From Labilibaculum sp. (lineage in GTDB: Bacteria > Bacteroidota > Bacteroidia > Bacteroidales > Marinifilaceae): a stretch of DNA of 64,000 nt. Below the pieces are notes generated by a model that was not told the origin of the DNA, did not search any database, and saw only the letters and a list, made by a program, of their open reading frames with translations. The position numbers were made by a program, and so were the translations under genes. Every line of letters begins with the position of its first letter. The stretch's first letter is position 1. Positions 37,746-46,459 of the stretch are shown here, piece after piece. The stretch spans positions 3,410,001 to 3,474,000 of the forward strand of contig NZ_OY761461.1 of the NCBI RefSeq assembly GCF_963664555.1, given 5' to 3'.

Positions 37746-38918
37746 TTAATCCACAAACACCACCTCTTGGTCCTTTCTTGCTGATATACTATCCATCACA
37801 GTCGACATAAACGGTCGGTAATACTTCCAGAAAAACATTTCCCTGTCTTTAAACTGGTTTGCATTGTAAAATACACGGCTCAATTTATTAACTCCATTAA
37901 AGTAGGAAGAATAGATTCCCATTTCATTGTCTGAAAAATCACAGGCAAAATAAATAAATCGATAATCCTGATCGTGTTCCAAAATTGCCGGAAACTTTTT
38001 GGGCAAATTAAACTGATCCAATAAAGCCTTTCCTTCCTCATTCACATCTAAATTGAACCATGCCAAAACATGGTTACGCGAATCGGTTGAATTGATATCA
38101 AACCAAAATGGATAATATACCGATTCAGGTACATTGTATTGTATTTGTGTACTCAACTCACTTTTCAACACGGGAAAATGTCCGTTTAAATGCCTTTTTG
38201 AGTCCAGAATAACGATTCTCTCATTATTATCAACCAAGACTATTCCGGCATTTTTAAAATCATACTCTTTTCTGTAATTCTTTTTATACAAATCCGGTAC
38301 CCAACGAGGAATTTCCGGATCGAGGACCGTATCTAAAGTAGAGTAATATTTACCAACCCAACCACTCCATTTTACCCCCAGCAATTGTTCTGTTTGTTTT
38401 CGAACCAGTTCCGAAGTAGGTGAAGCGAAAAAATTAAACTCTGCAATAATCGTTTTGCCTTTTCTTTTCATCTCTCTTATCAAGTTGAACTCTGCCGTTT
38501 GTAATCCACCATAAAATAAGGATATTGTATCCTTTCCATAATCAGGATGATCTTTCCAGTTGGAATTATAAATACCGTATGTATCGGCAAAAAACACAAG
38601 ATCCAGAGAATCAGCAAGCGCAGATAATCCTTGTTTTTCAAAAATGCGCAGATCCTTGATCATATACCTTCCATCATCTCCGGGATGAAAGCCGTAAAAA
38701 TCTTCTGCGAAGTTGTATTCCTCTCCATTCGATTTTACCCATCGTTTTTGATTGACAAGCCAAAAAAAAGACAGATGTTCTGAATAATTGCTGTTTACAG
38801 AAGCTTTATCCACAACTAAGAGATTCATCTGAACCTTATCTTTAAACTTCCAACTGATCCACGAAATGACCGGAATCAGCAGAAACAAGAGAATTAATAT
38901 TCGTAGTAATTTCCACAT
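37746..38918 (-). CDS. Membrane-anchored periplasmic protein, first gene of the exopolysaccharide operon
   Basis: 390 residues with an N-terminal membrane anchor (about 5-23). The rest is soluble and probably periplasmic. The middle (LADSLDLVFFADTYGIY, later GKTIIAEFNFFASPTSEL) has the alternating strand-helix look of a glutamine-amidotransferase-like or ThuA-like fold, but no catalytic Cys motif is evident. No named family is recognised. As the first gene of the operon it may modify or guide the polymer. Confidence 0.65.
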   Translation of the reverse strand: MWKLLRILILLFLLIPVISWISWKFKDKVQMNLLVVDKASVNSNYSEHLSFFWLVNQKRWVKSNGEEYNFAEDFYGFHPGDDGRYMIKDLRIFEKQGLSALADSLDLVFFADTYGIYNSNWKDHPDYGKDTISLFYGGLQTAEFNLIREMKRKGKTIIAEFNFFASPTSELVRKQTEQLLGVKWSGWVGKYYSTLDTVLDPEIPRWVPDLYKKNYRKEYDFKNAGIVLVDNNERIVILDSKRHLNGHFPVLKSELSTQIQYNVPESVYYPFWFDINSTDSRNHVLAWFNLDVNEEGKALLDQFNLPKKFPAILEHDQDYRFIYFACDFSDNEMGIYSSYFNGVNKLSRVFYNANQFKDREMFFWKYYRPFMSTVMDSISARKDQEVVFVD

Positions 38919-39221
38919 TCGCTCTTTTTATTTTAAATTACCTGCAATATTCACCTTTATAACGGGTTTAATCATTAATAAGTTTGTTTTTTTTGATAAG
39001 TAATTTTTATTTTAGGACGTAAGGCTCTTTTTTTGACTTGACTAATTTTATCTTTTATTAAAAAAAATAAATTTCTTAGCCAAAAACATGATATTCATCT
39101 ATTAATCAAAAGTATTTCTCCATGAAAAATATTCTCCCCTCAATATTTCTCCTCCTTTTAGATATCTTTTTCAATTTCAACAAATTCTTATAGTCAAATC
39201 ACTAAGGGTCAGAAACAAAAT
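38919..39221. other. AT-rich promoter region of the exopolysaccharide operon
   Basis: About 300 AT-rich bases. The promoter for the minus-strand operon should be within the first 150. Nothing else was recognised before the decayed DsrE gene. Confidence 0.4.
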
Positions 39222-39564
39222 ATGAACCAAACAAAAATTAGATGTAATCCGGACAAGTGGAGACTGTGTTGCAGTGCCTAAAAGGTATATATGCACACCT
39301 ATGATGCTAATAAAATAAGCTGGAGGGCCGAAGTTAAGCTCATTGTTTGGGAATTATATTCAAAACGTTTAAGTCAAGATGCAGAGTTTCAAACATGCAC
39401 TAAAAAAAAGCAGGAAGAAAAGATATCCATTTTTGCGTGCAAAGCCTGCGCTGATATGTACGGCGTTTCTCCTCAACTTGAAAAATTTAGGTATTGATGC
39501 AAAGTTCATGGAAAAACAAGCAGGCTAATGCCTTCGAAAAAACGATAAAGTAATTACCTTTTAA
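39222..39564 (+). pseudogene. Decayed DsrE-family sulfur-relay-like gene
   Basis: Pieces in different frames add up to one DsrE/YchN-like protein of about 112 residues. They are an ATG at 39222, a stretch reading SGQVETVL in one frame, then YMHTYDANKISWRAEVKLIVW and FACKACADMYGVSPQLEK in a second frame. LGIDAKFM and the end DKVITF follow in a third. At least two frameshifts and internal stops disrupt it. CKACADMYGV and the terminal VITF are typical of the family. The gene is not functional as it stands. Confidence 0.7.
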
Positions 39565-39573
39565 CAAGACAAT

Positions 39574-40236
39574 ATGCTAAGCAAAAGTATTTATGAGTTC
39601 TTACTCGAACTAAGAGTGAACAACAACAAAGATTGGTTTCATGCAAACAAGGAAAAATACGATAAGGCCAAAAAGGATTTTGAACTTTTCGTTGAACTAA
39701 GCATAGAGCAAATCAAACTCATCGACCCGGATCTATCAGGTCTAAATGCCAAAGACTGCATTTTTAGAATATTCCGGGATGTTCGGTTTTCTGAAAATAA
39801 ACAACCTTACAAAACACATTTTGGAGCTTTTCTGGCTAAAAATGGTCGGAAAAGCAGATATGGAGGTTATTACATTCATATTGAACCCGAAGGAAGTTTT
39901 TTAGGGGGCGGTTGCTACATGCCTGAACCTAATGTGCTTAAAGCCATTCGTGAAGAAATATTTCACAACCCACTGGAATTTAAAGAAATCATCACGAATA
40001 AAGAATTTGCATCTCATTTTCCTGAAATGTACGGTGAAAAACTAAAAACTGCTCCACGTGGTTATCCTAAAGATTTTGAATACATCGACCTGCTAAATTT
40101 CAAAAACTATGCGGTCGGGAAAATGGTGCCGGATCAGATCGTTTTATCAGAACAATTTTCCGATGAAATTTTAAAATGTTTCTCAAGCTTACAAACCCTT
40201 AATGCATATCTAAACGAAATATTAGCAGATTTATAA
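39574..40236 (+). CDS. DUF2461 domain protein (TIGR02453 family)
   Basis: 220 residues, single domain. LLELRVNNNKDWFHANKEKYDKAK at the start, RIFRDVRFSENKQPYKTHFGAFLA and GGYYIHIEPEGSFLGGGCYMP are diagnostic of DUF2461. The function is unknown. The protein is cytosolic by appearance and has the usual family length. It directly follows the decayed DsrE gene but need not be related to it. Confidence 0.92.
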   Translation: MLSKSIYEFLLELRVNNNKDWFHANKEKYDKAKKDFELFVELSIEQIKLIDPDLSGLNAKDCIFRIFRDVRFSENKQPYKTHFGAFLAKNGRKSRYGGYYIHIEPEGSFLGGGCYMPEPNVLKAIREEIFHNPLEFKEIITNKEFASHFPEMYGEKLKTAPRGYPKDFEYIDLLNFKNYAVGKMVPDQIVLSEQFSDEILKCFSSLQTLNAYLNEILADL

Positions 40237-40549
40237 AAAGCGAGAGCATCACTTATGTTGATATTCCCTCATTAATTTTGATAAAACCCAAATCATGAAA
40301 AGCCTTTTCTTAGTCGGAGCAGATCACTCTCAGCGTCCTAAAAGAAAAGGTTTTCTTATTGACGGCAGTCGGCACAATTAAAATTACCCGTTTCTTTTTA
40401 ATTGATAAAACCAGGCAGATGCAGATTTAGATTCATTCTTTTATGTTCGTTTACTATATTAGATGAGCTTTACAAAGCCCTGTCGGTTAAGTACAATTAA
40501 GATTGAAAGTTGACAAAAGACTACACTTATCAGATCAAAAACAAACAAA
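40237..40549. other. Intergenic region with a long imperfect hairpin
   Basis: Between two plus-strand genes. Bases 40297-40313 pair imperfectly with 40338-40355 (GAAAAGCCTTTTCTTAG against CTAAAAGAAAAGGTTTTC), which might end DUF2461 transcription. The promoter of the DUF3857 gene should lie in the second half. No gene is seen. Confidence 0.4.
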
Positions 40550-42475
40550 ATGAAGCAACTAACACTACTAAGTCTGATTACCTATTTATTACTTACACCT
40601 GCCTTTGCTAAAAAAGAAACATTTAAATATCCTGCATTTACAATTCCTGCCGAACTTAAAAAAAATGCCAATGCCGTAGTTCGTTTGGATGAAGCCGAAT
40701 TTACAGTGCACTCGAGAAAAAGCTCCAGCCTGACACAAAAAATGGTGATTACAATTCTAAATAAAAAAGGAGAAGATTACGCATCAATTCCTTTTGGGTA
40801 CAGCAAATTTGAAACACTGGAAAGCTTAAAAATCACCATTTATAATTCCTTAGGCCAGGTGATTAAAAAAGTAAAGGAATCAGAAATTAAAGATTATAGT
40901 TATAGCTCTGCGGGTGAACTGATCGGGGATTCACGTTTCAAAATTTACGAACCAATTCAGAAACAATATCCATATACTATTGAATACGAATCGGTGTCAG
41001 ACTACAAAGGTCTTTTTGTTTATCCAAGCTGGAAAGCCTATCCCGGCTATTTAGTCGGTGTTGAAAAATCCAGAATGAAAGTCATTATTCCTTCAGAAGA
41101 AAAATTACGATACAAATGCATCAATTTTAAAGATCCAATCAGCACCACAAGCATAAATGATCAGAACATCTACCAATGGGCTATTGATAGTTTACCTGCC
41201 TTAAAAAGTGAACCCTACTCTACAGGGGTACTCTCCCAATCTCCTCAAATTCTGCTGGCTCCGATGGATTTTGAAATGGATAATTACCCAGGCAGTTTAG
41301 AAAGCTGGAACAGTCTGGGGAAATGGTCGGCTGTTTTAAATCAGGGACGCGATCAAATTCCTGAAGAAGAGAAGGCACAAATCACAAAACTCACCAAAGA
41401 CTGCCAGACAGATATTGAAAAAGTAAAAATATTGTATGAATACATGCAATCGAAAACACGTTATGTTGGCATACAATTAGGAATAGGCGGCTGGCAAAGT
41501 TTTCCGGCTGAAATGGTTTCGGAAAAAGGGTACGGTGATTGCAAAGCATTGTCGAACTATATGAAATCCCTGCTTAAAGTGGTTCATATTCCATCCAATT
41601 ACACTTTGGTGAAAGCCGGGGAAAGCAATAACCTGCAGCATACAGATTTTGTACACAGCTATTTCAATCATGCTATTTTGAGGGTGCCACTTCAGAAAGA
41701 CACCATTTGGCTCGAATGCACAAGTCAGAAGATGCCTTTTGGCTATCTGGGAACCTTTACCGACGACCGCGATGTGCTGTGTGTAAATGATAACGGCGGA
41801 GAACTATGCCATACTCCGATATACACAATCGAACAAAACCAGCAAATTCAAAATGGTATTTTCACCCTATTGGAAAATGGAAACGCTCATGCTGAAATCT
41901 CGACTGTTTACAGTGGAATTCAATACGAAAACATTGAAACCCTTTACCATAGAAGCAGTGTGGATGATCAAAAAAAATTCCTTTACGAAGAACACATCAA
42001 CCTACCCGATTTCACAATTAATGATTATAGTTTTCAGGAAGATAAAAAACAAATTCCATCGTCCGTTTTAAATCTAAATCTTGATATAAGAAACTATGCT
42101 TCACAAACGGGGGATCGGTTGTTCGTCCCTTTGAATAAAATCAACAGAATTACTTACATTCCGAAAAAATTAGAAAACAGACTCACCGACATTCGTTATA
42201 TCAGATCAACTGAAGATAAAGACAGCATCTGTTTTATACTACCTGAAGGTTACGAAATTGAAAGCCTCCCCGATGAAAAAATAATCGAATCAGACTTTGG
42301 TTACTATCAAAGCAATGCTAAATTGATTGACAATAAAGTTTACTACACACGAATTTTCCGCAAAAATAAAAACACATTTAAAGCATCCCGCTACGAAGAG
42401 TTTCGCTCATTTAGAAAAGAGCTTGCAAAAGCTGATAAGACAAGTTTGGTACTAAAAAAGATTACGAAGTCTTGA
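40550..42475 (+). CDS. DUF3857 and transglutaminase-like domain protein
   Basis: 641 residues. A signal peptide (1-20) is followed by a DUF3857 beta domain (about 50-230) and a transglutaminase-like core (about 275-400). The putative catalytic Cys is in GYGDCKALSNYMKSLL, the His in FNHAILRV and the acidic residue in WLECTSQ. A C-terminal beta domain completes it. This three-part layout is common in Bacteroidota secreted or periplasmic proteins of unknown substrate. The stop codon lies at the very edge of a decamer repeat array. Confidence 0.9.
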   Translation: MKQLTLLSLITYLLLTPAFAKKETFKYPAFTIPAELKKNANAVVRLDEAEFTVHSRKSSSLTQKMVITILNKKGEDYASIPFGYSKFETLESLKITIYNSLGQVIKKVKESEIKDYSYSSAGELIGDSRFKIYEPIQKQYPYTIEYESVSDYKGLFVYPSWKAYPGYLVGVEKSRMKVIIPSEEKLRYKCINFKDPISTTSINDQNIYQWAIDSLPALKSEPYSTGVLSQSPQILLAPMDFEMDNYPGSLESWNSLGKWSAVLNQGRDQIPEEEKAQITKLTKDCQTDIEKVKILYEYMQSKTRYVGIQLGIGGWQSFPAEMVSEKGYGDCKALSNYMKSLLKVVHIPSNYTLVKAGESNNLQHTDFVHSYFNHAILRVPLQKDTIWLECTSQKMPFGYLGTFTDDRDVLCVNDNGGELCHTPIYTIEQNQQIQNGIFTLLENGNAHAEISTVYSGIQYENIETLYHRSSVDDQKKFLYEEHINLPDFTINDYSFQEDKKQIPSSVLNLNLDIRNYASQTGDRLFVPLNKINRITYIPKKLENRLTDIRYIRSTEDKDSICFILPEGYEIESLPDEKIIESDFGYYQSNAKLIDNKVYYTRIFRKNKNTFKASRYEEFRSFRKELAKADKTSLVLKKITKS

Positions 42476-42635
42476 AGAGTCTGGAAAAGTCTCGAAAGGT
42501 CTGGAAGAGTCTTGAAATGTAGAAGGGTCTGGAAAAATCTAAAAGGTAGAATAGTCTGGAAAAGTCTAAAAACCAGAATAATCCATGAGTCTGGAAAGGT
42601 CGAAGGGGCTGGAAAAATCCAGAAGTTTAAAAGAG
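42465..42635. repeat. Degenerate decamer array A
   Basis: About 170 bases of tandem, imperfect copies of a ten- to eleven-base unit close to AGTCTGGAAA/AGTCTTGAAG. The period is visible by eye over at least a dozen copies. It begins within the last codons of the DUF3857 gene and ends just before the four-helix-bundle gene. The orientation is opposite to arrays B, C and D. Confidence 0.85.
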
Positions 42636-42657
42636 TAAAAAAATACGAAATAATTAT

Positions 42658-43011
42658 ATGAGTACAATTAAAAAATTTGAAGAACTGGTGATTTGGCAAA
42701 ATGCCCGGAAATTGATTAATGAGGTATACAAAGAAATGAATGGGATTAAAGATTTTGGATTCAAAGACCAAATTCAACGAGCTTCAGTTTCTATCATGAA
42801 TAATATTGCCGAAGGTTTTGAAAGATATTCAGACACTGAATTCAGACGTTTTTTGGACATTTCGAAAGCATCATGCGGTGAGGTTCGAAGTATGCTTTAT
42901 TTAGCCGAAGATCTCCATTATCTTGATAATAATACAGCTGAAAATTTACGGAAAGATTGCAGGCTGATATCAGGTAGTATTCAGAATTTAATTAACAGCT
43001 TAAAATCCTAA
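42658..43011 (+). CDS. Four-helix-bundle protein (S23/IVP family)
   Basis: 117 residues. FEELVIWQNARKLINEVYK, QIQRASVSIMNNIAEGFER and FLDISKASCGEVRSMLYLAED are the hallmarks of the family first seen in 23S rRNA intervening sequences (TIGR02436) and related to the Avd accessory protein of diversity-generating retroelements. No reverse transcriptase or rRNA gene is in the window. The gene lies between two inverted arrays of the same decamer (42465-42635 and 43035-43125), which suggests it moves or evolves with them. The function is unknown. Confidence 0.92.
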   Translation: MSTIKKFEELVIWQNARKLINEVYKEMNGIKDFGFKDQIQRASVSIMNNIAEGFERYSDTEFRRFLDISKASCGEVRSMLYLAEDLHYLDNNTAENLRKDCRLISGSIQNLINSLKS

Positions 43012-43034
43012 TCATTCAATCATAAGCCACTTCC

Positions 43035-43125
43035 ATACTATTTTAACCTTTCGACCTTTGGACTGTTCAAAACTGTTTGACGCTTCGACATTTCGAGACT
43101 TTTTCGACCCTTCAAGACTTTCGAG
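43035..43125. repeat. Degenerate decamer array B
   Basis: About 90 bases of the same unit as array A but reverse-complemented (CTTTCGACC, GAGACTTTTTCGACCC, TTCAAGACTTTCGAG). It ends at the stop codon of the response-regulator gene on the minus strand. Confidence 0.75.
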
Positions 43126-44295
43126 TTAGTACACCGGCAAATGAAATGAAACCCGAACCCCGCCTTCGCTGAGATTCTCAACATCAACAACGGCCTTATG
43201 CAGATCCATAACCAATTTCACGACTACCAGACCAGCGGTAAAACGTTTAAAATCCTGTCTTCGGTCTTCTTTGTTTAGTTCAAAAAAGTGGAATGTATAA
43301 TTCACTTCGGATGGAGTGAATTGAACCCCTAAATCCTGAACAAAAACGGTAACACTTTGGCCTTCCAAGGAAGCACCAACCAAAACTTCGGAACGCGAAG
43401 GTGCATTGGTAACTGCATTTTCAATTACTTTCTCCATGCTGATGCCAAATAATTTCTCGTCACCGCGAATGATGTAATTCTTAGGGATCTCTACCTTTAC
43501 TTTAATCTTTCGCTCAGCAATCAACGGTTTTAATTTTTCGATGCTGTTTTTGACTATCTCGTAAACAGAAATTCCCAAAATTTTCATTTCGTATCGATCG
43601 AAACGCAAAGCAGAAAGAAGCAGGGCCATATCCGAAACACCAGTCAGCTTTTCACAAGCCTGAATGATGTAACGCACATATTTTAAATTGGTTTTATTTT
43701 TAATGGAAAATTCCAACATTTCAGCAAACCCCACAATACCATTTAGCGGTTCCCTCAGTTCTGTTGACATCAGTGACAGAAAATCGTTTTTAGCATCTTC
43801 GAGAGTAGAAAGCTGATGGTTTGCATGCTCAAGACTTTGGTTTGACTCAACCAACTCCATGGTTCGGGCAGCAACCCTCTCTTCCAATTCCAGATTCATC
43901 ATTTTCAGCTCCTGATTTTTACTTTTTAGATCAAGATGCGTATTCACTCTGGCAACTAATTCCTGTGGATTGAATGGTTTGGTGACATAATCCTGAGCTC
44001 CCGCTTCGAAACCTTTAATTATGGATTCTTCATCAACTCTGGCAGTGAGGAAAATTACAGGGATATCTTTTGTTTTCTCTTTTGATTTAAAATACTCACA
44101 AACCTCATAACCATCCATTTCAGGCATCATGATGTCCAGCAAAATCAAATCAAAACTTTTTGTTACGCATAACATTATGGCATCTTTCCCATTTAATGCG
44201 TAACTAATTTCGTAGGAATCGCCGGAAAGAATGGATTGTAATACTTTAATGTTATCTGGTATATCATCAACGATTAAAATCTGGTGTTTCTTCAT
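43126..44295 (-). CDS. Response regulator fused to a degenerate histidine-kinase module
   Basis: 389 residues from the ATG at 44295. The N-terminal receiver domain is intact: D10, D11, phospho-acceptor D54 in LLDIMMPEMDG, and K106 in YVTKPF. A coiled coil (about 120-170) leads to a HisKA-like helix whose usual SHELRTPL reads STELREPL, so Thr178 replaces the phospho-acceptor His. The ATPase part is also weak: DLGVQF stands for DxGxG, and AGLVVVK for GLGL. I infer a signal receiver whose output domain no longer acts as a kinase. The upstream frame extends to 44364 without conservation. Confidence 0.88.
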   Translation of the reverse strand: MKKHQILIVDDIPDNIKVLQSILSGDSYEISYALNGKDAIMLCVTKSFDLILLDIMMPEMDGYEVCEYFKSKEKTKDIPVIFLTARVDEESIIKGFEAGAQDYVTKPFNPQELVARVNTHLDLKSKNQELKMMNLELEERVAARTMELVESNQSLEHANHQLSTLEDAKNDFLSLMSTELREPLNGIVGFAEMLEFSIKNKTNLKYVRYIIQACEKLTGVSDMALLLSALRFDRYEMKILGISVYEIVKNSIEKLKPLIAERKIKVKVEIPKNYIIRGDEKLFGISMEKVIENAVTNAPSRSEVLVGASLEGQSVTVFVQDLGVQFTPSEVNYTFHFFELNKEDRRQDFKRFTAGLVVVKLVMDLHKAVVDVENLSEGGVRVSFHLPVY

Positions 44296-44544
44296 TTCCG
44301 GTATATTATATAAGTAGTCAGTAGTCATTGAAACAGAAAATGCAAGAATCCGGATATTTAACATTCAGGTACTCTCACAATATTAACGCATAAATATAAC
44401 ACATAATTCTTTACATAGAAACCTAAAAACCGGTTTTTTTTTGAATGCTTGTTTATTGAACACTTTGTTCTTTGCAAAGCACCCCTCTGCCTGCCGGCAT
44501 CTCTCCTTAAAAAAAGAATTATTAGAATCGATTTTGGACTTTTA

Positions 44545-44732
44545 AATCCACCGGCTAAAGCAAAACCATCCTCATTTTACCCCATGGACCAAACAGATCG
44601 GAATTCAAGACTTTTGGACCTTCGACTGTTGAACTTTGAATCCACCGGCTAAAGCAAAACCATCCTCATTTTATCCCATGAACCAAACAGATCGGAATTC
44701 AAGACTTTTGAACCTTCGACTGTTTGACTGAT
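44545..44732. repeat. Tandem 94-base repeat, two copies
   Basis: Copies begin at 44545 and 44639 with AATCCACCGGCTAAAGCAAA and differ at only a few bases. A third copy begins at 45425, again directly before a decamer array. Each copy runs into CAAGACTTTTGGACCTTCGA, that is, into the decamer unit. Confidence 0.8.
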
Positions 44733-44910
44733 TGACTGTTGGACTTTTCAAGACTTTTCAAGACTTTTCGAGACTGTTGGACTTTTGGACTTTTGGACCT
44801 TCGACTGTTAGACTCTTCAAGACCTTTCAAGACTTTCGGACCTTCGACTGTTTGACCTTCGACTATTTGACTCTTCAAGACTTTTAGACTTTCAACTGTT
44901 GGACTTTTCA
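44698..44910. repeat. Degenerate decamer array C
   Basis: About 20 units of the GACTTTTGGA/CTTTTCAAGA/CCTTCGACTG type, in the same orientation as array B. Period 10-11. Confidence 0.8.
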
Positions 44911-45136
44911 ATGCCCCCCTCTCCCTGCCGGCATCTCCCCTTGAAATGGGAGAATTATCAGAATCAACTTGGGAATCTTTGCCCCCCATATTCCACGAAC
45001 GAACCAAAATCCACATTTAAAGCACATGAAATAAAGACAAAGAAATTAACCTGACAAGTTTGACAGCTTGGCTTTTCATTTTTTTTGTTTAATTTTACAG
45101 CGAAATTATACACTACTACTGCAATATTTTTTACCA

Positions 45137-45274
45137 ATGGAAAATTTACCAAAGGAAATCGCAGATGCGATTAAAAATGGCATGGAAGAAAACCAACTGA
45201 TTCAAATGGCAACCCGCCTTTTGGAAAAAGGAGATCAGGAAAATGCCGCTAAAGTATTGGATTTTTGCATTTAA
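45137..45274 (+). CDS. Small acidic helical protein
   Basis: 45 residues, beginning MENLPKEIADAIKNGMEEN and ending KVLDFCI. It is mostly predicted helix and has no family I know. Two things argue that it is real: a normal composition unlike the surrounding repeats, and a perfect terminator 17 bases after the stop. The frame is open upstream to 45068, but that extension overlaps AT-rich, leader-like sequence. Confidence 0.5.
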   Translation: MENLPKEIADAIKNGMEENQLIQMATRLLEKGDQENAAKVLDFCI

Positions 45275-45290
45275 GAATCCAATACGTACA

Positions 45291-45330
45291 AAAAGCTCCA
45301 AAAGATGATTTCTTTTGGAGCTTTTGTTTT
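45291..45330 (+). terminator. Terminator after the 45-residue gene
   Basis: AAAAGCTCCAAAAGA and TCTTTTGGAGCTTTT form a perfect 15-pair stem with a five-base loop, followed by GTTTTC. Confidence 0.88.
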
Positions 45331-45424
45331 CATGGTATTTGAATTCAAAAAATGTATTGCTGCTTTTACTACCCCTAAATCCCCTGAAGGGGACTTTTAC
45401 ATCTTTCAAGGCTATTTGACTTTG

Positions 45425-45795
45425 AATCCACCGGCTAAAGCAAAACCATCCTTATTTTATCGCATGGATCAAACAGATCGGAATTCAAAACTTTTGGACC
45501 TTCTACTTTTCAAGACTTTTCGATTTTCGACTGTTTGACTCTTCAAGACTCTTCAAGACTTTTGGACCTTCGACTGTTTGACTGATTGACTGTTGGACTT
45601 TTCAAGACTCTTCAAGACTTTTCGATTTTCGACTGTTTGACTGTTTGACTCTTCAAGACTTTTCGATTTTCGACTGTTTGACTTTTCAAGACTTTTCGAG
45701 ACTGTTGGACTTTTGGACTTTTGGACTTTTGGACTTTTGGACCTTCGACTGTTTGACTCTTCAAAACTTTTAAACTTTCCACGCTTCCAAACTTT
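45425..45795. repeat. Third 94-base-type unit and decamer array D
   Basis: The AATCCACCGGC unit at 45425-45500 leads into about 290 bases of decamers of the GACTTTTGGA/CTCTTCAAGA type, in the same orientation as B and C. A stretch with four successive copies of GGACTTTT near 45710 shows recent tandem growth. The minus frame 45553-45840 is a by-product. Confidence 0.85.
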
Positions 45796-46459
45796 TAAGT
45801 CAGAGCCTTCCGAAAAATAGCCTTCCCGACCGCCCCACAAATGGACTAAAAAGCCGATAATCCTGACGAATACACCGTTTTCATTGATAATTTGTATTTA
45901 TTTTAATTTTTATTAAACTTTTATTTGGATTATATAAAGATTTTTTTCTACATTTAATTTAGAATTATGATACAGCTGTTTTAATTCTTTGTTTGCAGGT
46001 TGATATGGAAAAGGAAAATATCAATTTGAATGTAGAGATACCGAAAAAATAAGAATCCGGTATCAAGAGAACAGACACCTGCCAAAAACAATTAAACATG
46101 AATATCCAGATGTCTTTCAGTACTGCACCAAATCGCCCTCGGGTTTATTTACCATCTCACTATTGCTGTAAATAAAATCCAATATCATTTGCGTTTCCAA
46201 TCGCACAAGGATAACTACTTCTACTATTTGTATCATTTACTGATTGCGTAAACACATTTCTCAGCCAATTAAAACAGCTTCATTTCAATTATTTTCAGTT
46301 ATAAATCATTGTTAAACACAGAAACAGAAGTGCTCCGGCCAAAAATGAATGTCTCACAAGGAATACCGCTTCTCTTCGGCTCCATTGCTGATCAGGGAAC
46401 TTACAGAAGTCTGTTCCGGCATCATTTGATGCATGTGCAAGACCCATTGAAAGCATTAT
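45796..46459. other. AT-rich stretch without recognised gene
   Basis: About 660 bases between decamer array D and the minisatellite. A 15-codon frame at 46004 is too short to support. The right part (46310-46459) is open on the minus strand as the C-terminal tail of the repeat-encoded frame. It contains a hydrophobic end (SFLAGALLFLCLTMIYN in that frame), but nothing identifies it. Confidence 0.4.

Larger units (their letters stand above)
44296..45136. other. Mosaic of intergenic repeats
   Basis: No convincing gene. The region holds a short CTGCCGGCATCTC repeat near 44480 and again near 44920, two copies of a 94-base unit and decamer array C. Frames that cross the arrays (for example minus 44699-45016) are low-complexity Ser/Lys-rich by-products of the repeat. 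Confidence 0.6.

Noticed and set aside
39291..39497. A 68-codon frame as an independent small gene
   Set aside because: It is the middle piece of the decayed DsrE gene and lacks the family's beginning and end.
42658..43011. Avd protein of a diversity-generating retroelement
   Set aside because: No reverse transcriptase, template repeat or variable repeat is in the window. The protein fits the S23/IVP branch of the four-helix-bundle family.
42465..45795. CRISPR array
   Set aside because: The repeats are 10-11 bases, degenerate and contiguous without spacers, and no cas gene is present.
44699..45840. Minus-strand frames of about 100 codons rich in Ser, Lys, Val and Leu (44699-45016 and 45553-45840)
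   Set aside because: They are read straight out of the decamer arrays, show the ten-base period and have no independent support as genes.
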